64,000 nucleotides of DNA from Helicobacter kayseriensis (lineage in GTDB: Bacteria > Campylobacterota > Campylobacteria > Campylobacterales > Helicobacteraceae): positions 259,770 to 323,769 of the forward strand of contig NZ_JAJTNB010000001.1 of the NCBI RefSeq assembly GCF_021300655.1, written 5' to 3'. The notes below the pieces were generated by a model. The model ran no database searches. It was not told the origin of the DNA and worked only from the letters and a program-made list of their open reading frames with translations. A program made the position numbers and the translations under genes. This document shows, in pieces, positions 55,624 through 62,446 of the stretch. Numbering within the stretch: position 1 is the stretch's first letter; each line of letters opens with the position of its first letter.

Positions 55624-56646
55624 ATGGCCAAACTCTTAATTCATTCTTCATTTTTTAAGCATAATCTTGATCTCATTTCTTCGCATATAGGCTCAAAAGA
55701 CAAATTGGCTCTTGTTCTCAAAGACAATGCCTATGGACATGGAATCAAAGAAATTGCAAAACTTGCAAAAGAATATGGAATCAAGAATGTGTTTGTCAAA
55801 AATGAACAAGAGGCCTTACAAATCCACAATGATTTTGAACATATCACAGCCCTATATGGCAATATCTCCCCGCAATCACCCCTAAATATCTGCCAAACAA
55901 TCCATTCCTTAGAATCTCTGCGATCCTTTTCTGCTCAACGCAAGATTGAGCTCAAATTCAACACAGGAATGAATCGCAATGGTCTCGAACCCAATCAAGT
56001 CCAAGAGGCAATTGAGCTGATTTTAAAAAACAACCTATCTCTTTTTGGCGTCTTTTCTCATAATGGCTATGGCGATGATGGTGGAGAAAAAATGCAACAG
56101 CAACATCAAAAATCTCAAGAGATCAAAGAGCACATCACTCATCTCTCAAAAACCCTAGGTTTTCCTTTGCCAAGATTCCATTTTTTAAGCTCATCAGGAG
56201 CACTTAGACAGGACAAAATCGATGAAGATTTAGTAAGGGTAGGCATAGCTGCCTATGGATACCTTTGCACATCAATTCCTATCGCAAAAGATCTCAAGCC
56301 AATCGCTTCACTTTGGGCCCATCAAATTTCATCACGCATCCTAGAAGCAGGAGAGAGATTGGGGTATAGTGGAGCTGGGATTATGCCTAGCAAGGAGATA
56401 ATCAGCACTTATGATTTGGGATATGGAGATGGGCTCTTCCGCATCAATGAACACCATCAACAAATCACTTGTGCTAATGGAGAAAAAATCCTCCCCAGAA
56501 TGTCTATGGATTGCTTTTCTTGCTTGAGCAATCAAAAAGAAATTTGCGTATTCAAAAATGCATGGCCGTGGGCTGAAAAGTTTGACACAACACCTTATGA
56601 GATTCTTGTCAAGCTTTCACCATTTATCCCTAGAGAGTTAGTATAG
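55624..56646 (+). CDS. alr: alanine racemase
   Basis: Supplies D-alanine for the cell wall, 340 residues. PLP lysine at residue 33 in LVLKDNAYGHG, then KFNTGMNRNGLEP, FSHNGYGDDGG, RVGIAAYGY and the second-domain tyrosine region GERLGYSGAGI and RMSMDCFSC. The loop IPRELV at the end is short, as usual for this clade. Two bases separate it from the YqaA gene. Confidence 0.94.
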   Translation: MAKLLIHSSFFKHNLDLISSHIGSKDKLALVLKDNAYGHGIKEIAKLAKEYGIKNVFVKNEQEALQIHNDFEHITALYGNISPQSPLNICQTIHSLESLRSFSAQRKIELKFNTGMNRNGLEPNQVQEAIELILKNNLSLFGVFSHNGYGDDGGEKMQQQHQKSQEIKEHITHLSKTLGFPLPRFHFLSSSGALRQDKIDEDLVRVGIAAYGYLCTSIPIAKDLKPIASLWAHQISSRILEAGERLGYSGAGIMPSKEIISTYDLGYGDGLFRINEHHQQITCANGEKILPRMSMDCFSCLSNQKEICVFKNAWPWAEKFDTTPYEILVKLSPFIPRELV

Positions 56647-56648
56647 AT

Positions 56649-57092
56649 ATGGAAAAATACGGACTTTTGGGACTTTTCCTCTCTACTTTTGCTTCTAGCA
56701 CAATTCTTCCAATCCCTTCAGAACTTGTCGTCGCAACCTTTGTGGCACTCAAATATAATTTGTGGCTCATTCTCTTCATCGCAAGTCTAGGAAATGTATT
56801 AGGAAGCATCACAACTTATGCACTTGGATATTTTGGAATCACAAAGCTATTGCAAAAAATGTCCAAGCATAACTCTGCTCGTGTGCGATATTTTCGCCAA
56901 AAAAGCGCACAATATGGAAGCATCTTAGCTTTCTTTTCATTTTTGCCTTTTTTGGGAGATATTTTTACACTTGCTTTGGGACTTGCAAAATACAATATTT
57001 ATAAAGCAATCTTTCTTATCGCACTTGGAAAAACCTTGCGCTATGCAGTGATCATCTTTGGAGTACAAGAAGCTTCAAAATGGTTTCTTTAA
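56649..57092 (+). CDS. YqaA/DedA-like (SNARE-associated) membrane protein
   Basis: A 147-residue membrane protein with four helices. FLSTFASSTILPIPSELVVA and LGNVLGSITTYALGYFG match the YqaA branch of the DedA superfamily, with the SFLPFLGDIFTLALG segment in the second half. DedA proteins act in lipid carrier flipping. Translation is probably coupled to alr. Its stop overlaps the opposite-strand hypothetical gene by 4 bases. Confidence 0.85.
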   Translation: MEKYGLLGLFLSTFASSTILPIPSELVVATFVALKYNLWLILFIASLGNVLGSITTYALGYFGITKLLQKMSKHNSARVRYFRQKSAQYGSILAFFSFLPFLGDIFTLALGLAKYNIYKAIFLIALGKTLRYAVIIFGVQEASKWFL

Positions 57093-57367
57093 AGCTTTTC
57101 TTGCACGATCTTCACCCATAGCTGATGAGATCTTGGGAATTCTCTTTTTTGCATCAGTTTCAAAACTTTTTTTAGCTCTTTTTGATCAAGATTCTCAAAA
57201 ACACAGCGCTCAAACCCATCTTCTTCCACGGTAAAAATCTGATTGGATAATTTATAAACCCTCACTTCTCGATCCTTCTTTAAAGGCCAAATCACAATCC
57301 CCTGCCCTACTTTTATCCTCTCTAATTGGCACAAAACATAGGGCAAGAATCTAGATGCTTCAATCAC
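57089..57367 (-). CDS. hypothetical protein at the end of the nuclease operon
   Basis: A 92-residue, basic, soluble protein that I do not recognise. It has a short beta-rich N-terminal part (IKVGQGIVIWPLKKDREVRVYKL), an acidic centre and a basic helix (QKELKKVLKLMQKREFPRSHQ). No signal peptide or metal motif. It overlaps the DUF2779 nuclease frame by 8 bases, so the two are translated together. A small partner or regulator of the nuclease is possible, but only context supports that. Confidence 0.6.
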   Translation of the reverse strand: MIEASRFLPYVLCQLERIKVGQGIVIWPLKKDREVRVYKLSNQIFTVEEDGFERCVFENLDQKELKKVLKLMQKREFPRSHQLWVKIVQEKL

Positions 57368-58838
57368 TAATCTGCCTTAGTTTTTCCAATATCTTCACCA
57401 TCGCCAAAGTATCCAATTTGCAGTATTCCAAAAGTGCTAGACGATACCGCTCTTTTGTTTTGCAATCCATTAAATGCAACTTAGGGAAGATTTCCATTGC
57501 CTCCCCTCCGTGATGAATCAAATCAAGCTGATGATAAGCCTCCTGCATCTCTGGCACTAGAGCAGGAAGAACCTTTTTGATACTATGGCTTCCCAACATT
57601 TTGGGATCATAATAAGCCTTTTGTGCAAAAGGTTTCATCAAATCCACCATATTAAAATAAATCCCCCAAAGCCTTTCACTCAAATCCCCAAATCTCCGTG
57701 CAAGTTTCTCAATCACTTGCATCTCAAAAGATTTATTATATGCCATCACCATCGCACCACTTGGAATCATCTCACATAAGTTTTGAGCCAATTCATAGCG
57801 TGGATCTTTGCCTTCTTGTGCCAAAAATTCCAAATGCTCAAATCGCCCATCTCCATAATCAATATGCAAAGAATACTGAAAGGGAATCTGTTCATATGGA
57901 GAGATTCCCTCCCATTGAGGAATAGCTTGCTGAAATGTTTCAAAATCAAGATGAAAAATTGGATAGCGCAAGCTATTTAAAAACTCTCTAATAGCACAAA
58001 GATCAATTTGTGGCTTTTGTGTCCTTTCGCACTCAATTTGAATCTTTTGCTTCCAGCTAAAAGGACTAAGATCTTTGATCTCCTCAATTTTCACAATCCC
58101 TTGATGATAAAGTCTAAATTTCTCAGACATTTTCAAATATGCAATATCAAATACACTATAGTCTGGAATCTGTCTTTGGGTTTTCCAACAATATTCATAC
58201 CCATCACATACATATGGAGAGAAACACTGCTCTCCAATCTCAATCTTTGGCTCTTGGGGAAAAGAAAGCATAAGCTTAAACTTCTTGATCAATTCTCCAA
58301 TGTGATCTAGTCTTGTTTTGATCGTTGGCATCACATTTGTGATTTTAAAAAGCCTAGAAATATCCAAACTCTCTTGATATACATAAGAAGTATCAAGATA
58401 AATAATATATGCCTCATCTAGCTCATACCCAAGTCCTCTTAAAACATAGCACTGGATTGCAATATCATCTAGATACACATCTTTGATGCGCGAAGAGCTT
58501 TTCACCTCATAAAGATAGAGCTTCCCATCTTGAATGCGTAAGATATCCACCATCACAAGCACATCTTTATAGGCAAAGGTAGCCTCATAGATCACTTCCT
58601 CACCTTGATTGATCCACTCTTGAGTTTGCAGAATCTTTGTTTGAAAATCTTCTCCCTCAGCCGCAATCTCACGCCCATTTGGGATAAGAGAGCGAGCAAG
58701 CTTTCCTACCTCATCACCTGTTTGAAAAACTTGCATTGCTTGCTGATCACACTCTTGCAATACCTCGGGGTGATATTTCTTGAGCCACAAAGATTTGGGG
58801 CAATTAATCCCTCTTATACACAGTGATTTAGAAAGCAA
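57360..58838 (-). CDS. DUF2779 nuclease: Cas4/RecB-like domain plus DEDD exonuclease-like domain
   Basis: A 492-residue protein from the TTG at 58838 (AAAGGA upstream); a TTG at 58868 would add ten residues and is less likely. Numbering is from 58838. The first half is a PD-(D/E)xK nuclease of the Cas4/RecB type: Asp98 in VMVDIL, then Glu111 and Lys113 in YLYEVKSSS. Four cysteines for a 4Fe-4S cluster are Cys13 (GINCPKSLW) and Cys205, Cys211, Cys217 (QCFSPYVCDGYEYCW). The second half is RNase H-like with a DEDD-type set: Asp298/Glu300 in FHLDFETF, Asp399 in NMVDL, and Asp476 in YCKLDTLAM. No cas genes are nearby. The substrate and role are unknown. Confidence 0.8.
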   Translation of the reverse strand: MLSKSLCIRGINCPKSLWLKKYHPEVLQECDQQAMQVFQTGDEVGKLARSLIPNGREIAAEGEDFQTKILQTQEWINQGEEVIYEATFAYKDVLVMVDILRIQDGKLYLYEVKSSSRIKDVYLDDIAIQCYVLRGLGYELDEAYIIYLDTSYVYQESLDISRLFKITNVMPTIKTRLDHIGELIKKFKLMLSFPQEPKIEIGEQCFSPYVCDGYEYCWKTQRQIPDYSVFDIAYLKMSEKFRLYHQGIVKIEEIKDLSPFSWKQKIQIECERTQKPQIDLCAIREFLNSLRYPIFHLDFETFQQAIPQWEGISPYEQIPFQYSLHIDYGDGRFEHLEFLAQEGKDPRYELAQNLCEMIPSGAMVMAYNKSFEMQVIEKLARRFGDLSERLWGIYFNMVDLMKPFAQKAYYDPKMLGSHSIKKVLPALVPEMQEAYHQLDLIHHGGEAMEIFPKLHLMDCKTKERYRLALLEYCKLDTLAMVKILEKLRQISD

Positions 58839-58864
58839 AATTTTTCCTTTTATTGAGATTGAGA

Positions 58865-59413
58865 TCAACTATTTTTTAGAATCTTTTTCCACTCTTGCAA
58901 TCTTTTTTGACCGGCAAATGTTTGATTGATAGGGCTTGGACTAGGCAAATACTCTGCCTTCAATCCAAAATAACGCCAAAGCAAATCTTGAACCTTTCTA
59001 GAAGTCGCACAGATTTTTATTTGAGGATTTTTCTCCAGCAAAGATTGGATGAATTTTTGTGAGTATTGATGATTTTTCCCTTGCTTAAACAAAGCTTGAT
59101 CAGTTGAATACCACCCATCTCCCTCATAGCTCTCAACCAAATCATAAAGCGCAATTTTTTGACTATCAAGCCAACCAATCTTTTCTTCTACAGTCTGCAA
59201 AAGCGATAGATCTTGATCAAAAACCTCTCCCAGCAACCTCCAAAATGCATTTTTTGGATTGCCATAGAAAAATCCATTTTTTCTAGAAGCTTGAGAGGGA
59301 AAACTCCCCAAAAGCAAAAATCGATATGCACAAGCCCGATTCAAATAATGCTCTTTGATCATCGCAAAAGGATGCTTGAAGCATTGCAATACTCCTTTTT
59401 CTACTCCTTGCAC
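58865..59413 (-). CDS. DNA-deoxyinosine (hypoxanthine) glycosylase family protein
   Basis: A 182-residue member of the uracil-DNA glycosylase superfamily. LLGSFPSQASRKNGFFYGNPKNAFWRLL (in two parts: LLGSFPSQASRKNG and FFYGNPKNAFWRLL) is the signature of the HDG branch, which removes hypoxanthine or uracil from DNA, and SPSPINQTF near residue 160 is the second active-site loop. Start GTG at 59413 with AAGGGGG just upstream; the HPF segment before residue 18 fits the family and supports this start. It overlaps the rhodanese gene by 13 bases. Confidence 0.82.
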   Translation of the reverse strand: MQGVEKGVLQCFKHPFAMIKEHYLNRACAYRFLLLGSFPSQASRKNGFFYGNPKNAFWRLLGEVFDQDLSLLQTVEEKIGWLDSQKIALYDLVESYEGDGWYSTDQALFKQGKNHQYSQKFIQSLLEKNPQIKICATSRKVQDLLWRYFGLKAEYLPSPSPINQTFAGQKRLQEWKKILKNS

Positions 59414-60777
59414 GAAGCCCCCTTTTTGAAAACCTTCCCATAATCATTTTTAGAACTAGGCTTTTGAGCCCCCTTAGGTGCTCCAATCTGCACAGGCAGA
59501 GAATGATCCATCTGCCACGCATTCCACCCACCATCATAAACCTTTGCATGCTTCCATCCTGCCATTTGCGTCAAAAACCACGCCACTCCTGCCCTCCATC
59601 CAGTCCCACAATAAAACGCCACTTCATCATCTGGACCAATTCCTTGGGATTGCCACAAAGCAAAGATCTCAAGCGGATTTCGAAGTGTCCCATCAGGATC
59701 ATAATAATCTGCCATATTTGTCGAATCACTTCCTCCAAATCCCCAAATTGCCCCTACAGGCTCTCCTGCACGCGGAATATAACTATAGCCACTCACTTTC
59801 CCAATATACTCATCCCACGCACGCGTACTCACAAGCTTCAAACCCTCTTTTTGCGCTTTGATGACATCTTGGGGCATCCACAAGACAAATTCCTCCCTCT
59901 CAAGACTTTGATCTCCAAAATCATTCTCAGCCTTTGGATAGCGAGGTATTGCCTCCACTCCAAATCCCGCATCCATCCAAGTCTCAAGATTGCCATTCAT
60001 CACATAGACATTTTTAACACCTGCCCATTTGAGGGCAAAAAATACACGATAAGCAGCAAGTTGGTTATTGGAATAAAGAATAATATTTTTCGTGCTTGTA
60101 ATGCCCTGTTTGAGAAGATTTTTTCTTATGACTTGAAGATCAAGGAGATTCCAAAGCGGAGCACTCTCAATCCAATCTGTATTGAAATGATAAGCCCCTG
60201 CAATATGCTGGCGATAGTCTTTGGCTTCTTTGAGCTCTCCCCAAGATACTTCAAAAATCATTGCCTCTCCCCCACTATACCCCTCAGGATTCTTCCCCTT
60301 AAGCACCTCATTGACCCACCAAGGCGAAACACTATAAACATAATAAGGAAATGATTCCAAAGGATAAGTTGCATTGACATATTCCATCCAATGAGGATAG
60401 ATGGCTACTTGATACCCCCTAGATGCAAACTCTGCGCTCACACGCTCCAAATGATCCAAATCACTATCATAAAAAATCAATTTCTTATCTTTTGCGATTC
60501 CTTTTTGGGTGGCAAAACTTTCTAGGTATCGGATATCTAGATAATCTAGCCAAGAGGCACTAAATTGAATCGCTCCCTTGATATGACCTCCACGCTTTGC
60601 TCCCTTTTCTTTAAATCCATTATAAAAACTATCCTCACGCGTATCAATAAGCAGAGTTTGAGGATGATTTAAGGCTTCAAGAAACTCTTGAGTATCTAGT
60701 CTTTGAATCTGATTAGTTTCTAAGCACCCTACAAACCAAATGCCCACAAATAGGACAAAACAAATCTTTTTGATCAT
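59401..60777 (-). CDS. lipoprotein with three rhodanese domains
   Basis: A 458-residue exported sulfurtransferase-like protein. Signal sequence with lipobox (IWFVGC, Cys18). Three rhodanese folds can be traced, at about 30-145, 165-290 and 300-430. The active-site position is YDSDLDH in the first and LYSNNQLAAYR in the second, so both lack the cysteine; only the third has it (FYCGTGWRA, Cys390). It probably takes sulfane sulfur in the periplasm and may work with the YeeE/YedE transporter encoded just before it (4-base overlap). Activity is inferred from domain content. Confidence 0.85.
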   Translation of the reverse strand: MIKKICFVLFVGIWFVGCLETNQIQRLDTQEFLEALNHPQTLLIDTREDSFYNGFKEKGAKRGGHIKGAIQFSASWLDYLDIRYLESFATQKGIAKDKKLIFYDSDLDHLERVSAEFASRGYQVAIYPHWMEYVNATYPLESFPYYVYSVSPWWVNEVLKGKNPEGYSGGEAMIFEVSWGELKEAKDYRQHIAGAYHFNTDWIESAPLWNLLDLQVIRKNLLKQGITSTKNIILYSNNQLAAYRVFFALKWAGVKNVYVMNGNLETWMDAGFGVEAIPRYPKAENDFGDQSLEREEFVLWMPQDVIKAQKEGLKLVSTRAWDEYIGKVSGYSYIPRAGEPVGAIWGFGGSDSTNMADYYDPDGTLRNPLEIFALWQSQGIGPDDEVAFYCGTGWRAGVAWFLTQMAGWKHAKVYDGGWNAWQMDHSLPVQIGAPKGAQKPSSKNDYGKVFKKGASCKE

Positions 60778-61742
60778 CTTAGCTCACAAGTTTGATTCTT
60801 AAAAAATCTTGATGCCAATGCACATCCGACTATCATCGCAAACATCGCAATCCAACCTTGAGAAGAAAAATATGCCGTCGCTACAAGAGCATTTGTCGCC
60901 GTGCAACCCCCAGCCCAATATGCTCCAACACCCATCAAAACTCCCCCTCCAAGTGCTCTAAGCAATGCTCTCCCATCTAGCACTTTCCATCTAAACTCAC
61001 CCCTGAACTTTGCCATACAAAAAGCTCCTATCACAATCCCCACCACAAAGCAACTCCCCCAATTCACATAGCGTTGCTGACCTGTTAGAAGATACAAAAA
61101 CGCATGCACGCTTGGCACAGAAACCCCAAAACCATAATCACGCCCACTCGCTGAACTCAACACCCACGCAACAATCCCCAAAATCCCAAGGAAAAATGCA
61201 CTAATCCATAATCTCTGATCGCTAGCCTTATATTTCCAAGAAGCAAGAAAAAGCACAAAACTCAAACACACCATACCCCCTACAAACCACCAAGGTGAGA
61301 GATGAAGAGTGAGATAAAGATTATCTACAGGCAGAGGATCTTCAAGCAGTGAAGAAAGATAGGGTTTCAAAAGCCCACTTTGAGCACAACTCAGAGTCAC
61401 CACAAAGGCAAAAAGCATCACCAAGCCAGCAATCGCACCCTCACCAAATCGAAACCAGCCTCCATTGACACACAATCCTGCAACACCCATCCCCACACCA
61501 AAAACCAATCCCCCCAAAAGCGTAGCAAGCAAAGGAAGTGGGGTTGAGGGGATTTTCAATATCTCCAAAGATTGAAGAGTAAAAATCCCCAAAGACTGAA
61601 TCGTGATAGCCAAAAAGAGTGCAAAAAGAAAACTTGGATTCCTTTTCCAAACCGCATCACGAAATCCCGAAACAAAACAAAACTGCCCCCATTGCACCAA
61701 CGCCCCAAAAATCATCCCCACCAACAAACCACTGATAATCAC
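60774..61742 (-). CDS. YeeE/YedE-family thiosulfate (sulfur) transporter
   Basis: A 322-residue membrane protein with about nine helices. Cys22 (QFCFVSGFRDA), Cys91 (VAGLCVNGGWFRFG) and Cys280 (WAGGCTATNA) stand at the positions of the three pore cysteines that relay thiosulfate in characterised YeeE proteins. The duplicated helix-loop pattern of the family is visible. Start GTG at 61742 with AAAGGA. Beginning of the overlapping group that leads to the rhodanese lipoprotein. Confidence 0.88.
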   Translation of the reverse strand: MIISGLLVGMIFGALVQWGQFCFVSGFRDAVWKRNPSFLFALFLAITIQSLGIFTLQSLEILKIPSTPLPLLATLLGGLVFGVGMGVAGLCVNGGWFRFGEGAIAGLVMLFAFVVTLSCAQSGLLKPYLSSLLEDPLPVDNLYLTLHLSPWWFVGGMVCLSFVLFLASWKYKASDQRLWISAFFLGILGIVAWVLSSASGRDYGFGVSVPSVHAFLYLLTGQQRYVNWGSCFVVGIVIGAFCMAKFRGEFRWKVLDGRALLRALGGGVLMGVGAYWAGGCTATNALVATAYFSSQGWIAMFAMIVGCALASRFFKNQTCELR

Positions 61743-61786
61743 TCTTTTCCTTTAGTTTTTGCAAATCTTAACACAAGCTCATCAAT

Positions 61787-62446
61787 CTAAATCCTTTCAA
61801 GAAATTGCCTTTTTCTCTCTTTCCAATCAGGCATATACAAAGATACAAAACGATAAAAATCTTGATTGTGATAGGGGTATTTCAGATGTGCTAATTCGTG
61901 CAAGACAACATACTCAATCCCTCTTTTGTCCTTTTTGATAAGCTCAAGATTGAGATTGATTGAGGCTCTTTTAGGATTGCAACTCCCCCATCTTGTCGTC
62001 ATCGTCCTGATTCTCAAAGTCTTCACTTCAAACCCCAAAAGAGTCGCATAAAAATCTAGCAATGCACCAAAGCACTCTTTGGCCCTGTCTTGATACCATC
62101 GCTTGATCAGCCTCTGTTTGTGCAAAAAATCATGCTCTTTTTTTGTCAAAAGCTCGACAAATCCGCCATTGATCCTTACCTCTTCTTGCGTGCTTGGAAT
62201 CACCTTGAGACGATAGCGTTTGCCTAGATATTCAAAATCTTCTCCACTAACAAACTCTTGAGGGGCTTTGGGCTGAAGTGCTTGGAATCTCTGCAGTGCA
62301 TTTTCAATCCATTTCTTGCGTTTTTGCAAAATATGATCGATCTCTTGAGTGCTCGCACACCTTGGCACGCTCAAAGTTACTTCAAGGGAAGGTTTGACTT
62401 TGAGGATAAAGTGCTTGATGTCTTTATAGATGATCTTAGCTTGCAT
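61787..62446 (-). CDS. YgjP-like zinc metallopeptidase (M48/DUF45)
   Basis: A 219-residue soluble protein. The zinc motif HELAH (183-187) follows RWGSCNPKRASINLNLEL, a combination that defines the YgjP/WLM-like DUF45 family. The N-terminus is a small beta domain ending around residue 70. Function unproven; family members often sit beside type I restriction genes, and here it overlaps the hsdR stop codon by 11 bases. Confidence 0.85.
   Translation of the reverse strand: MQAKIIYKDIKHFILKVKPSLEVTLSVPRCASTQEIDHILQKRKKWIENALQRFQALQPKAPQEFVSGEDFEYLGKRYRLKVIPSTQEEVRINGGFVELLTKKEHDFLHKQRLIKRWYQDRAKECFGALLDFYATLLGFEVKTLRIRTMTTRWGSCNPKRASINLNLELIKKDKRGIEYVVLHELAHLKYPYHNQDFYRFVSLYMPDWKERKRQFLERI

Noticed and set aside
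57360-58838. Cas4 of a CRISPR system
   Set aside because: No repeats or other cas genes are visible in the window, and the protein has an additional DEDD domain and family-level fit to DUF2779.
59464-60354. 296-codon plus-strand frame opposite the rhodanese gene
   Set aside because: Antisense shadow; rhodanese motifs on the minus strand explain the sequence.
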